Counted from the first letter of the stretch, positions 24,328-36,828 are shown. The stretch is 64,000 nucleotides of DNA from Leptodactylus fallax (GCA_947044405.1 CAMRHE010000067.1:3921501-3985500); one strand, 5' to 3'. A program made the numbers and translations. The notes: generated by a model not told the origin, from the letters alone.

Positions 24328-27048
24328 ATTTTCTGTATAAGGCCAGAATTAGTGAAATGAGTGACCCATAGACCAAAATATAGTAATCATTTTGCTCCAT
24401 CAATATACCAATATGACCCATATGCAGGACAAGTTTTTCTGTATCATGAAAAAGGTTTTATACAAAGGAAACAGTCTTTGCTAGACATTTTGTGGCACAC
24501 GTGACACTGATCAGTGGGTCTTGACTTGGATAATAGCCCTTTCCTGAACACAGACATGAGACTAGGTGGTCATATTTACAAGGCATTCATGCCATTTTGC
24601 CAAGGCATTAATACTCTGTTATGCCATAACTAGACCTGTTCTTTGGATTTTGGAATATTTTGTAAAGCACTAAAGCTGCAAAAGTATTGTGTGTATGGCC
24701 TGCGTGGTAGAAATGACTATAATTTCGAAGATGGTGTTTTGCAGAGAGTGAGACTTACGGTGGGTTCATGATTGACAAAGTCAGCACTTGGAGTACAGTA
24801 ATAATCAATGTACTGTATGTAGCTGTGCTGTTTTCTATGGATTGATAGGTGATTACAAACACAACATAAAACCCTCGCTATGTTATTACAGGGCCGGATG
24901 ATGGCTGCAGATTTAACACTTAAGGTAACCTGTTGTATAGTATGTGGAAATTGTAGATGTGGAGGGCTTTAGCTTTCTGGGTTGCTTTCTACAATGGCTT
25001 CTTTGATGGTATACTATTATCAGAGATGCAGCTCTCGCTTTTACTTGGCTGGTAATGCATCAAGCACAAAGATATGGCAAGGATATCTCAGCTGCTAGTT
25101 TTGACCTCCACAATTTTGTTTAAAAACATCCAAAAAAAAATTGCACTTAAAACTCTTAGCAAGCCTGTAGCATAGCAAGTTCTCTCTCGGGCCACAAGAG
25201 GGACCTGTCCTTCTACCCAAGGCAGTCCCAACTAATTTCCCCAGGAAAGAGGCCGAGACTTCATTTTGGGGTCTGCAGAGAAAGAGAGAGGGTCAGCATT
25301 ACAAAAAACCTTGAGAATCAAGCAGGCCTCAGACAACGCAGCTGCGCCTGAGTACTGCAGACAGAGGGGCCAATGACTGCGCCACAGGTAGACAGAAGGA
25401 TATATCTGCTAGTACTCTGAATGGATTGGGCACAGGACCCAGAGTAAGCCCTCGTAGAAGTGAAAGATTCCATCTTGCCCAGGTCTGGCTAGAAGGTTAG
25501 ACTTCAGCTAGACCATGGAGAACCATGAGAGCCTGCAGTACCATATTCATAGTCTATTCACCCGCAGTAGTCAAAGATAGCGCTGCTGTTGTTCTAGTGA
25601 CTAAAAATAGAATACAAGTACTAATTGAGAGCAGTCCTGAATCAATTACAAGTTTAACCCTAACATTGCCAAATATTCCCATTGCATTGTTGTAAAACTA
25701 GAGACTGTACAACTGCTGGTCAAGTATTTCAGCTTCATATTCTAGATAGATAATTTTGTGAAGATATTCAGTTTAGAGAAGTTCTGCCACCTATGCTATC
25801 TGCAAAGAGTTGCCAAGGCATCTGTGGTTGGAGAGGGAGTCATCCTCCCCACAGGTGTGCCACCGAAGATGGGACAGTTTAGTAGAGTTAACAAATTGTT
25901 GTTTTTGCTGCTTATAAGTGTATTCCTGTGGTCATTGAAAGACTATCCAGTAAACTGCTATAACTGCAGCTAAGCGTCTATGGCATCTGTCGCCACTACA
26001 CCTGCACTATATTGCAAGTCTTCAAGACAAAAGTTCTTGGCATGTGAGAGTTCTTCATTTTGTGTCTCATATCTCCACTGCATAGTATTATAGTAAATTT
26101 GCAATTTTAATTAGGTTCAGTGTGAACATAGCAAAGCTGTGCGTTGTTTGGTGACATAATATAAAATGCCAATAGAGAAGAATACCTCCATACATATTTC
26201 CTCTAGTGTAGCACACTACCATTGTTTTTCTGTTGAATTGTTAAGGACTCCAACAGGGGAAAACTTCTTTGTAACTCAGTATGACACAGACTTAGCCATT
26301 GAAGATGTACAGTAGGATCTTTTTTGAAGATTTGTGGAGCCATAATACATTTGTGTACATGAACCCTATAAGGAATCACAGCTATTTGGTTTAACATAGT
26401 CCTGGATTTTGTCCCACTCCAGGTCATGAAACTGTTTCAGCAAATAGTACACTGGTATCTCTTTGTATAGACAGATCTTCCAAATAACCTATTGCTATAT
26501 CACAGGTTTTTTTCAATATTTTACTGAAACCATGCAATTTCTACTGGGGCAACTAAGTTGAACAATAGACTGGCACTTCCTGTTCTTTTGAGATCCCTTT
26601 TCAGCAGCCATATCAGTATTATCACAGACAAGATTGCAATGAAAGGTAGCACCAGTATACATTTTCACAACAGGAGATGGTCGCAACTCCCCCTCCTCCC
26701 CCTACCTGCACAACGACCTCTGCATAGGCCACAGAGCATGTCTAGAGCGCTCTTCAATAAAAGCGAATGGGGCAGATTCATGAAAACTGTCCAAAAGTAA
26801 AATTCTCTTTCTTGCCCATATGAACCAAGGACACTTCAGCTATTATTTCTTAACAGGTACAATAACAAATGAAAGTTGCACTGTTATTTTTTATTACTAT
26901 GAACCATATGGCTGCTCTAAAGCATATCTGTAAACGCTGTTAACAGCAATTCAGTCAGCATGGCCACTGTCATAATCATATACCGAAAATACAAACTTAA
27001 AAAAATAATATGTATCAGTATCTGGTAATAATTATTAAAAACTATAGG

Positions 27049-27696
27049 TGTAAGGGAATTGTCAGTTGAGCAATTCCCCAGTGCTGCTGCAGAACCCTGG
27101 GTGGAGGGGCACAACAAGACAGTGAGTCCTAAAGCTGCCTCTTGCCTGACTGTCCTAGGTGACAACCGACAACTTGGAGCCAGTCCTTACTCTGAATAAG
27201 TGACAACAAAGAACGCAGACAGGACAAACAACAACAAAAGGGAGGTCAGCTAGCCAAGGGGTCGGTAACAGTCGAGTAATGCAGTACAGAATCACAATCT
27301 AAGAGAATAGTCAAAGACAAAGTCAGAGGTCAGGAATAGGAATACAGGTAATAGCAGAAAAGGAACTAGCAGGGATAAGTCACAAAACAGAATCTCAATA
27401 GCCAGCGACCATGTGAGGGCTGATGACCTGTTAATAGCAAGTCCAGGACCTGCCCCAGACTTGATTGGTAGACAGAGCCGTCAATCACACAGGCAAGGCT
27501 AAGATTAACTGTTAGAGGAGCAGAAAGAAACAAGGTGCAGGAGACGGGTGTGGCTGAAATTCAATTACATAGTCTAGGACAGTGTTCAGACTGAGCAACA
27601 AGAATCTTAAGCAAGGAATCAAACTGAACACACCTTCTGCGCCACAGCGTGCGGGCAGAGGGTGGCACAGAGACCTGAACAGGCAGAGACATTACA
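27049..27696 (-). mobile_element. solo LTR, copy 1 (648 bp)
   Basis: The segment begins TGTAAGGG and ends TTACA (TG...CA). It is flanked on both sides by the 5-bp duplication ATAGG (27044-27048 and 27697-27701). It aligns throughout with 43406-44057. There is no internal retroelement sequence, primer-binding site or second LTR next to it, so it is a recombined solo LTR. The minus strand is preferred because a TATA-like element lies in that direction in the sister copy; the orientation is not certain. Confidence 0.85.
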
Positions 27697-28285
27697 ATAG
27701 GTGATACATTCCCTTTGAGAAATTTCCATATATCTCCACATACATTAAAAATTTTACAGAATCCAAAGACATTACCCAGAACCTCATCTGGTTTTATAGA
27801 TTTAATAATTCTCTTTGTCTCCCTTGTCTGTCTTTTATTTCTTGTGTATGAGGCAGTGTTAAAATACGCTTTATATTATGTGTCAGATATAAAATAGCAG
27901 ATCTGTTCTTCTTCTGTCATAACTATTTCAGACAGCTTATTTCACGTGTTATCTTATTTTCCAGAAAGCTCCGATCTGTATGCATTAGTCAGATCTCAAG
28001 CAAGGACGAACAAACTTCAATTGTGTCTTTGTCCTTACGAAAGCAGTAACTAACACAAATAATGGAACAACATATAGGAATAATAAGAACTATACTTTAT
28101 TATCTTAATCACTTTCACCTGTCTGCTGAATACTAATGAGAAGGTTGCCTGGAGATCCCTCCATCTACTTAAAGTTTATATCACTGAGTGTGAGATGTGG
28201 CATAAACCCAGAACGTGATATATACAGAAAGAGAGAGAGAGAGACTCCATTAGTTTTAATGGGAGAGTCTTCCTCTTATCTCTTC

Positions 28286-28680
28286 TCTTCTTATTTCTTT
28301 CCCTACATAATGTATTGCCATATAGAGAAATATGTCTATATGCAAGTACATTGCATGCTTACACTAGGTTCACAATGGAGCTCAGGTTTCTGTCCTTCGG
28401 GTCCGCATGGGGACCCAAAATATGGAGGCCCTGTCTGCTTAAAAAGCAGTTGCACGCAGAAACCCGTGGACCCCATAGAATATAATGGGGGCCACCAGGT
28501 TTCCGCCAGTTTCATCATAATCCTCCTTGCAGGATTTTTCTCTCCGCTGATTTTAAGCGCATTCTCCAACACCAGTGAGACTCTAGCCCTCAATATACAT
28601 TTTTAAGCATACAATGTACTGGAATAGAGATATTTTTCTATATGTCAATAGATTATGTAGGGAAAGATATAAAAAGAGAA
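28286..28680. mobile_element. MITE with 75-bp arms, split by another MITE
   Basis: Left arm (about 28286-28361, ctttccctacataatgtatt) and right arm (about 28602-28678) are inverted copies with roughly 85% identity. The centre is occupied by a TTA-flanked MITE (28359-28592). Confidence 0.75.
28359..28592. mobile_element. TWA-type MITE, nested
   Basis: Starts ttacactaggttcacaatgg and contains the diagnostic blocks gtccttcgggtccgcatggg and ggaccccatagaatataatg. The right end is eroded. Same family as 34330, 50637 and 53725. Confidence 0.7.
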
Positions 28681-28763
28681 TGAGGTAAGGGAAAAAAAAT
28701 ACTTTCAAGGCACTACTGGAGCTTGTGACTCAGTCAGTAGGATCTCAGTAATTTACTGCCGAA

Positions 28764-28860
28764 AGCTTTAAAAGAGTTGTCTGGAATAAAACGTAATTCC
28801 TACACTAATCTAAGCATCCTCCCCACACCTACTTTCTAAATTACATAATTTATCAAAAAT
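28764..28860. repeat. left end of a TTTAAAAGAGTTGTCTGG repeat
   Basis: ctttaaaagagttgtctgga followed by ataaaacg is the start of a common frog MITE. The right end is not clear because the 28958-29217 element follows. Confidence 0.45.
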
Positions 28861-28957
28861 GTATATTTACACATATCCCTGGGGTGGTTATCCAGTGACG
28901 TTCCTTTTCCCCGGTTCCGGTAACGGAACGTTATTACTACTGCCCCCCCTCCACCCA

Positions 28958-29217
28958 TTCATACTTACCTCTCTTCCTTTCAGACTTCCTCCTGCGAGAC
29001 GGCTCCTCTCTCTTTTCTGACTCTGCCAGCGCGCGCAATAGTCCTGGCGCTGCTCTGTGCTCTGCAGCTGACAATCCATGCCTGCGCAGTAGAGGTGGAA
29101 TGCAGGCTGCAGCGCACAGAGCAGCGTCGGAACTATTGCGCACGCCAGCAGAGTCAGAAAAGAGGGAGGAGCTGTCTTGCAGGAGGAAGTCTGAAAGGAA
29201 GAGAGGTAAGTATGATG
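28958..29217. mobile_element. fold-back element with roughly 100-bp arms
   Basis: The left arm (attcatacttacctctcttc onwards) pairs with the right arm ending gaagagaggtaagtatgat. The inner blocks gcgcaatagtcc/ggaactattgcgc and ctgctctgtgc/gcacagagcag also pair. It is more G+C-rich than the flanks and has no coding capacity. Confidence 0.8.
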
Positions 29218-29504
29218 AGGTGGAAGGGTGGGCTGAGTTAGTTGGGAAGGGCTAGTAGATAGCTAAAGAGACCGGGAGGGGGTGTGAAAGGGAGGGGGAG
29301 GTAGTGAGAGGGAGATAGTGCGAGTCAGCCTACAAGTACCATGATGCATTAGCTAAGACAGCAGGAAGCTACACCATGTAAACAAATGCAGAAGATACCA
29401 GGAGCTCCCAGAAAAAATACAGAAATCACTCAAAACACTACTAAAGTTATTTGGGTGTATTTATTAACCCATTAATAGCACTAACAGACCTTTTTTAAAA
29501 AAAT

Positions 29505-29551
29505 ATATATATTTACATTATATATATAGAGAGAGAGATTGTGTGTGTGTG

Positions 29552-29586
<35 letters not shown>
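29505..29586. repeat. compound TA/GA/GT microsatellite
   Basis: Short TA tract, then gagagagag, (GT)n and a (GA)n tract of more than 25 bases. Confidence 0.95.
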
Positions 29587-29588
<2 letters not shown>

Positions 29589-30289
29589 ATATTAGAGGTT
29601 ACTAAAGCTTTAACAGTAAAGTAAATTCCAATAAACCCATTTTAGTAATACACTTTATGAAATGACAATAAAATGAACACAATATTTAACATGATCATTA
29701 AATGATGTAAATATAAATGGCACAATTTTTTTAAATTTTGTTTAACTAGTAACAATCTGGGGGTCTAATATTATTATATTGGGTCTGACTATATGTAGCT
29801 ATTTATAAAGGCCACGCCTCTTAAAAGGCCCCTCCCACTTTTGTAGCGATCTGTCTTTAAGGGGGTGTCTTAATAAGAGAGTCTTTTTCCATATGCTCTA
29901 TCAAAGGTGTATTAAGGTAACTCACAATAACTGGGCTGTTGCTTGAATAGAATGTCAGGTTGGAAATTGAAATTCAGTTTTTCACCTGAATGGACAGAAT
30001 GTAATATTTCATGTATGAGCAGCCTGTTCTTCCAGCTGAGGATTTTAGCCAGACCCACAGCAATCAGTTGATTTCCTGGGCCACTTAATTGTTTTACAGG
30101 GTTAATACGATTACCTTTTTCTATCTGGGTCTTCTGTGCTGTAATATTGTATAACATAATTATAAAATGGCTCTGGCGTGAATCATTCTCATCTCATTAT
30201 GTTTTTTTTTTGTTTTTTTTTTTGTTGGTTTCATCAATATATTTTTTTTATATATTTCACATAAATCTGTTTTTACTGTTTCTTTGCAG

Positions 30290-30444
30290 AGGAAATATTT
30301 AAAACCCACATTGCCCACTGGTGGGCTCCAGATGGCGCCAGACTAGCATATACCACAATCAATGATACCAAAGTCCCCACTATGGAGATCCCCGTGTATA
30401 CAGGGTCAATTTACCCTACAGTGAAAAACTATCATTACCCAAAG
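30290..30444 (+). CDS. dpp6: dpp6 exon B (beta-propeller)
   Basis: This 155-nt exon starts in phase 1 and ends in phase 0. After completing the split Glu codon it reads [20 protein letters not shown], then [20 protein letters not shown], ending NYHYPK. HWW-PDG and YP-VK are hallmark DPP6/DPP10/DPP4 propeller residues. N-D-T is an N-glycosylation sequon. The acceptor tctttgcag is preceded by long T-rich stretches (about 30197-30250), and the donor is aaag/gtaaga. It follows a 20.4-kb intron, the largest in the window, swollen by Tc1 elements and MITEs. Confidence 0.96.
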
Positions 30445-30570
30445 GTAAGAAACAGCTTTGAATGCCTGCAATGTACTCAAAAACACGGAATATATTTTAG
30501 CTATATACTGTATCTATCCATGACATTTGTGTGAAAAAATTTTTTTTGAGCATGCAAACAGTACTGCAGT

Positions 30571-30873
30571 GAGGCTGAAGCCCCACGTAACACTACGTGT
30601 TACAGTACCTGCAAAGTGAATGAAATTCTGTAATCCCAGCTACACATTGCAGAAAAAAAAATCCATAGTGGAAGAGCTTCGTTTTTAAAAATACTCGCGT
30701 TTTTAAAAATAACAGCATGTCATATTATACCTGCGGAAACACTGGTGTTTTCCATATAGGTACACCAGGGGCAGAAAGTCCGTAGAGAAAAACTCTGTGG
30801 AAACGCAATGAAAAACGCTGCAGAAAAAAACTGCAGCGTTTTTTTTTTTGTGCATTTTGCTACATGGGGCCTT
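30571..30873. mobile_element. MITE, GGCTGAAGCCCCAC type
   Basis: The left end ggctgaagccccacgtaaca and right end ctacatggggccttat are inverted. The interior has paired gcagaaaaaa/ctgcagcgttttt blocks. Confidence 0.65.
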
Positions 30874-30877
30874 ATCC

Positions 30878-31102
30878 TAAGGCTGAGGCCCCACTTTGCC
30901 GAAATGCAGCTTTTTTGTTGCAGATTTTGCAGCGTTTTTTTGAGCCAAAGTCAGTTTAAGAACTTCCTATATATTTCCCATTATATATATTATATCTAAT
31001 ATACATTTCTGTGAAAAATGCTGCGGGGAAAAAACGCGATGCGTTGCCACCGAAGTTTTTCCCGCAGTGCTTTTTTGCTACGGCCCGCTACATGGGGCCT
31101 TA
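30878..31102. mobile_element. MITE, GGCTGAGGCCCCAC type
   Basis: Starts taaggctgaggccccacttt and ends ctacatggggcctta, with TAA/TTA at the borders. It lies five bases after the preceding MITE. Confidence 0.7.
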
Positions 31103-31118
31103 ACCTAAAATAGTTTCA

Positions 31119-31200
31119 TCCAGGGCTGTGGAGTTGGAGTCATGGAGTTTCAGTTGGGGCATTTTTAGGTGGAATCAGTCTGAATCACTCCAACTCTAAC
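31119..31200. repeat. decayed GGAGTTGGAGTCATGGAG repeat
   Basis: ctgtggagttggagtcatgg and the later ctgaatcactccaactctaa recall a SINE-like frog repeat built on GGAGTCGGAGTC. The copy is weak. Confidence 0.35.
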
Positions 31201-31634
31201 TTTAATATAAAATTATTACATATAAATTAATATTGTATAATTAATTAGATCCATGATCCATCAGTGACTTGTTTCCTGAAGTAGGGGCCTGATGCTGAGT
31301 GATCATGGCTGTCAGACATTTATGAAGGATTTGGATCTGGAATTCTGCTGTGGAATAATAGATTATTATATTTGGCCTCCCAAATCAACAGAAATGCTTA
31401 ATTTAAAGGAAAGGGTCACATTTAGATAATTTTTATATTTACTTGCATGTATCTTGTGTTATAAAGCATTAAGCAGAACGCCCCTTTTATGGTCTAGTTT
31501 ACAGTGTTCTGCAGCTTGCTATGTATTGGAATGCATGCAAACTACTGAAGACAAATCAGTCCAGAATGTTTAATAAAACCTTAGAAAAAAGACAGTTTTT
31601 ACTCTAAAAAACAATTATATAACATAATAACTAA

Positions 31635-31980
31635 TTAAAAGGGTTTTTCCAAGACTTAGGATAGATCATTGATATCAGATTAATGGGAGTACAACAGCTT
31701 GAACATCTGTCAGTCAGTTGTTCAAAGCAGTAAGTGCGGCTTCTGCTTCACAGGCCAGCGATGTCACATTCATCAGTTATATGGCATGTTTGCAGTTCAG
31801 TCCCATTCAAGCGAATGGAACTGATCTGCAATACCAAGCATAGCCAATATTTAATGTAAGTGAAGCAGTGAAGAGGTTGCGGTCTCATCAAACGGCTGAT
31901 TGTGGGGTGTTGGTTGACAGACCTCCACCAATCTGATACTGATGACCTATCCTAAGGCCATCAATAACAATAACCTTTAA
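31635..31980. mobile_element. TTAA-flanked MITE, CCTATCCTAAGG type
   Basis: The left end ttaaaagggtttttccaaga and right end ttaaaggttattgttattga (on the minus strand) flank internal atcattgatatcagatt and aatctgatactgatgaccta arms. TTAA on both sides; 346 bp. Confidence 0.75.
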
Positions 31981-32382
31981 GCAATTGCACAATATTTAAT
32001 CAGGTTATCACTGCTGCATTACTGCTTGAAATACATCAAGAAAAATAATGATGTCTATATCTGGAAACCTTCCAGCAACGTCATCTTCTCTTCACTTACT
32101 TATTGACTTAGTCGCCGACAAGCAGTGTGTATCATGCTTACAAAACATTCATACATTAGATTGAGGTGTGGAACGTAAGTCCCTGAACACTTGTCTATCA
32201 CATCTGTCCAGAGGAGATCTCTACAGCAGTTACTGTATGTGTAGCAGTGTGAAGAGCTGGGAGGTTCAGTGTCATATAAACTCACAGTACAGCAAGATAG
32301 ATCACTCCTGGTATTTCACAATCTTTGTGTCTATTATACTGCATCATCTGGAGAGGCCTTCACAAAGTTTGCATTAAGTGTC

Positions 32383-32625
32383 TTAAAGGGAGTCTGTCAG
32401 CAGGAATATCAGTTGTAAACTAAACACATAGTGCTGTAAGGCAGTTTATACGGATTGCAGGAACTGCAGGATTTCTAAGATTTCTTTTTAAATATTTAGA
32501 TATTATAATATGGATTTTTAAAATATGGATAAAAAAAAAAAACTTACAAAAATTCTTTAAAAATATGTTTAATATAAAACTTGACTTAAGCAATAGGTCA
32601 TTTTCTTGTGACACATTCCCTTTAA
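32383..32625. mobile_element. TTAA-flanked MITE, AAAGGGAGTCTGTCA type
   Basis: ttaaagggagtctgtcagca on the left and tgtgacacattccctttaa on the right are inverted and bounded by TTAA. The middle is AT-rich. Confidence 0.75.
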
Positions 32626-32756
32626 GGAATGCCAAGCGAATCTTTGCAATTATAGTGCATGGCAGATAAAAACATCTTCTTCATGCTCCTGCTTGGAACA
32701 TCAAGATAGCACAGTTTTAACTATTTCCCTGCTGGACAAAAACTGCTGACCTTTAA

Positions 32757-33340
32757 AAGTCTGTTATTCCTGATCTATCACCCGGGGGGAAAGAGGGCTT
32801 GGGTAAAGTTTATCACATACATCACATTCCTAGGCACGAAATACTTATTATAATTTTATTGTTTATTTATATAGCACCATTAATTCCATGGTGCTTTACT
32901 TATTATATTAATTCCATGGTGTTGTACATTATTATTATATTAATTCCATGGTGCTTTACATTTGAGGATTTACATATGGTACACAAAATGTACAAAACAG
33001 ATAATACTAACAGTGACCAACTGGCACAGTGGGATAGAGGGCCCTGCCCGCAAGGGCTTACAGTCTATGAGGGAAGAGGGATAGAGACAGAAGGTGGGGG
33101 TTTTGATAAGATGTAAATAATTCCCTTTAATAATCTATTATTCCTGATCGTTACCCAGGGGTAAAGGGCTTGGGTAAAGTTTATCACATACATCACATTC
33201 TAATCACGGAATACTTACATGATAAGATGTAAATAATTCCCTTTAATAATCTGTTATTCCTGATCTGTTACCCAGGGGTAAAAGGGCTTGGGTAAAGTTT
33301 ATCACACACATCACATTCATGGGCACAGAATACTTTCATG
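32757..33340. repeat. three copies of a roughly 117-bp unit
   Basis: Units containing tgttattcctgatctgttac, agggcttgggtaaagtttat and acatcacattc lie at 32757-32849, 33105-33220 and 33221-33339. The last two are in perfect tandem. The first is cut off from them by the repeat at 32850-33104. Confidence 0.9.
32850..33104 (+). mobile_element. SINE-like repeat (MIR/L2-type 3' motif)
   Basis: ttgtttatttatatagcacc, then three near copies of attaattccatggtgcttta, then agggccctgcccgcaagggc and ttacagtctatgaggg. A copy in the opposite orientation lies at 55440-55600. The motif is widespread in frogs and resembles MIR/L2 tails; exact class not proven. Confidence 0.6.
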
Positions 33341-33600
33341 ATAAGATGTATGTAAGTAAATAGTGTGTGGCTTACTGACGGAACGTTTACACAGTGTGTT
33401 ATGTGTGAATACTCCATGCACTATTGCTTTGCCCTCTAAAGCAGGTGCTTCATACATAAATTCATTTTATATTTAATAAAGCCACGTTCCTGTTCATTGG
33501 GCTGATCAGATAGAAGCTGTTCACATTGTGCACTCAGATTTGATGCATTTGAAATGATAAAAGCCTAAAATTTATGGTTGTTCGGTATTTCATGTTCTAG

Positions 33601-33698
33601 GCTGGCTTTGAGAATCCAGTTGTCACCTTACATGTTGTAAACTTGAATGGGCCTCTGCACCATGTGGAAATGACACCCCCCGATGATCAAAGAATGAG
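33601..33698 (+). CDS. dpp6: dpp6 exon C (beta-propeller)
   Basis: This 98-nt exon runs from phase 0 to phase 2. It reads [18 protein letters not shown] and then [11 protein letters not shown] plus two bases of Arg. The acceptor is gttctag and the donor is tgag/gtacag. The P-K-A-G junction with exon B and the M-R-E-Y-Y junction with exon D both match the family. Compared with mammalian DPP6, recalled from general knowledge, the segment is moderately diverged at the surface positions but has no insertion or deletion. Confidence 0.94.
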
Positions 33699-34329
33699 GT
33701 ACAGTACTCCGGACAAGCGCTCACTTCATAGAGAATATGTGTCCTTTTCATTCATATTCTGACTTACATCAAAGTACTGGAGAGAGTAGAGCATGTTCTT
33801 CAAGGATGTCAATAAGACTATGTAACATAGATCCAAAAGGCCGAACTCATATTATTGTTCTGTTACAGCACAAAGACTCAGGATTGTCTGTTCTGCGCTT
33901 ATTTTTGCTTTATGCTTCATGCACATTGTAGATGAAATCCCTATAACCCTTACACTGCCAGCAGGACCACAACATATTTACTTTCTAAGATCAATTATCT
34001 AACGCAGTGATCCAGCGTACACCCAGCCAAACGGTGACAAAGTCTGAATTCTGCAGGATGAGGTTGACTACCACCTTGTGGTGATATGTTGGTTTTGTAC
34101 ATTTCCGATATATAACTCTCTGGTTTTATCTGTACCTAGTTATTCCCATAGGAACAGTCATATAATGGGTCTAAAGACAAAGGCATTTTGCAGATATAAA
34201 TGTATTATTTTATCCCTGTACTGTTTAGTCCAAAAAAATAAAAAAGACATAAAAACATTCTCATCTGACAAGGCTTGAAGGAACATTTTGGCTTTACACA
34301 TTAGTTCTAGAGTTGTAATACAACTACTC

Positions 34330-34577
34330 TTACGCTGGTTTCACACTAGCGTTCGGTTTTCCTTTTCTTGGGTCCACTTGCGGACCCCAAAAACGGAAAC
34401 CCTATCTGTTTATAAAGTTGTTACCAGCAGAAACCCGCGGACCCCATAGACTATAATGGGGTCTGCCGGGTTTCTGCCCCGTATCCATCACAAATCAGCG
34501 GAGAGAAAAGTCCTGCTTGCATATTGTAAGCGGAATGGGGGACGGAATCCTGGAACGCTAGTGTGATTGCAGCCTTA
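34330..34577. mobile_element. TWA-type MITE
   Basis: Flanked by TTA on both sides. Ends cgctggtttcacactagcgt and aacgctagtgtgattgcagc are inverted. Contains accccatagactataatggg. The 3-bp TWA duplication is the habit of PIF/Harbinger elements, so that assignment is an inference. Confidence 0.8.
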
Positions 34578-35042
34578 GTACTCTATGGGACCGTATTGTA
34601 TCGCACCACCATATGCCTCCGATTTCATATTTTTATAAATACAGAATTAGACAGAAAAATATCATGTTCCATTAGAGATTACAGAGGTATTCTCTATAAT
34701 TTGGTGACATACAGCAGATGGGCACCATGACACACAACATTACTATGCTTATGTACTAAATACATGGTGCACACATTGAACAAGTATTAATTGAACTATG
34801 TGATGCTAAAGCCTAGTATTTGGCCTTAAATTGCAAAGTGGAAGTTTTTAGTAACATTTGGGTAATAGGACCAGTAATGTATTCATGAGAATCAAACCAT
34901 CAAGACTTGCTGAAGTATATTAAGTATATTGTTGAGGTTTACTTCAAGGATTGGTCTTACAAATTATCTCTCCTCCAGAAGGAAGAAACCTATCTAATGG
35001 AAAGATATCCAGCACCATGGTAATCCATAAAATGAAGTTTAC

Positions 35043-35402
35043 TTAAAGTGGTTTTAAGGGGCTTACATATTGATGATTTATCCTTAGGAAAGGTCATCAA
35101 TATGTGTTCAATGGGAGCCCAGCACCTGAGACCCCCATAGATCAACTAGTAAAAACAGAGATAGCATTCGAGCGAGCACTGCGGACTCTTTAATGTATAG
35201 CAAGGATAGGGTCATACTTAGTATAGCGGCTGTGATTGGTATTGCAGCTCAGCTCCATTCATTTGACCAATATACCAATGAATTAAATGTGATCAATGAA
35301 CACGACATATTGTGGCCCCTTCAAACAGCTCATCGGCAAGTATCAAGTATTGAGGACCTATTCTAAGGATAGATCAATGTGCAAGTTCCAGAATGCCCTT
35401 TA
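35043..35402. mobile_element. TTAA-flanked MITE, CCTATCCTAAGG type
   Basis: ttaaagtggttttaaggggc on the left and ttccagaatgccctttaa on the right, with internal gatttatccttaggaaagg and ggacctattctaaggatag. Same family as 31635, 37421, 48164, 54748 and 63623. Confidence 0.7.
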
Positions 35403-36828
35403 ATCCAGTTTAAAATAAATACTGATGCATGTAGTGTCCCTCTAGACTCATAGTCACACTATGGGACTCATAGTGGCACTCTAAATGTATCAGTATTTCT
35501 TCTGCATGTATTTTAATGTGGATTTAATAAACTTCTGTTTTATAGATGACCATGGTGCCAGTTATTTTCTGATCTTGTTGAACTGTTGTATCTTCATTTA
35601 TACACCTAGATATTACATGAGGATATGTACATTGGAAGTGAAAAGTACAAAATATCTATGTCTAGTTTAAGTTGCAACAAATGTATAAACTGTCCTATTA
35701 TATAGCCCTAAATTTATTACTAAAGTATTTACTAAAACTATACTAATGTCATTGACATTATATCACATTATACATCACAGTATACATATTGTAAATACAT
35801 GTATATAAACATTATTCTTATATACTTTTTATGAATTTTTAGTTAAAAAATAAATGACTACATTCATCCACCTAAACTTCACCAAACCCCTCCATATATA
35901 CATTCAGAACCCTAATTTGACTATTGTCCAATGAGTTTCATGATGGTTTATATGCACAACCTGCATTACACTTATCAGATCAACTTCTTCACATTGTTGT
36001 ATAATTTTTCATCCATGAGCCGTCCATAAGGAAGTATCCATATACAAGCTATAAGATAAAAATCCATTATACTGTAACGGTGATCAAGATGACATTTATG
36101 ATGGCCACATACAAGTGTAGTCAACTGCTTGAATGAGCACTGAAATTAGAATCGTCTTATTGGATTGGACTGGCTGTAAAAGACAAAGAATCATAAAACA
36201 GAATTAAAAATCACAAACAAATGTAAATAATATGTAGCATAGCTAAAAAGAAAAAAACATATGAAGAGCAGTGACTGGCTGAAGCAGGGATGTGGATGTA
36301 TAAGACGTCATGACATCACGACAAGTAAACAAAGACCAACACGGACCACCCCAGCATTGGGACTACAGTGGGACGAGGAGGAGGGATGGTGCTTAACAGG
36401 TGAGTATTGATCTTTTATCATACCTGCAGAAGAAATAAATGAACACTGACACTACCCCCATAAACTCAGAATATACTGGTAACCGTCAGGTTTATACCCG
36501 AGAAAGAGTCTATATAGGGTGCGATGCAAATGGTGGAATTCCATGGTGATGCTCAGCCTAAGCTGGAACATCAATCCATCCAGAATAGAGTAAAAAGAAG
36601 CCTTCTGTAGGCCAGATAAAGTGCTAATTCAGACAAAGCGAAACGATCCATTACCTTTTGGTACCAGCAGCCAGCCGCTGTTTTTACTTCTGTATCCTCC
36701 CGAAAAAATAAAGGAGTCATTTCACTTTGACTGGTGAATGAAATATTTACTCTATTCTGGATGGATTGATTTTTTTTTTATCACGTTTCACACCCTTAGG
36801 ATCATTTTTGAACTCCCAGAAAACTCCT

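Larger units (their letters stand above)
30445..33600 (+). other. dpp6 intron between exons B and C (3.2 kb)
   Basis: The intron holds two adjacent GGCTGAGGCCCCAC-type MITEs (30.57-31.10 kb), two TTAA-type MITEs (31.64-31.98 and 32.38-32.63 kb), a short-interspersed-type repeat (about 32.85-33.09 kb) and a tandemly repeated 117-bp unit (32.76-33.34 kb). No extra exon was seen. Confidence 0.85.

Noticed and set aside
27049..27696. Insertion of a complete endogenous retrovirus
   Set aside because: Only one LTR with its own target duplication is present; no gag, pol or env similarity flanks it or the copy at 43.4 kb.
28136..28606. 156-codon frame with hydrophobic stretches
   Set aside because: It runs through two nested MITEs; the sequence recurs in non-coding copies elsewhere in the window.
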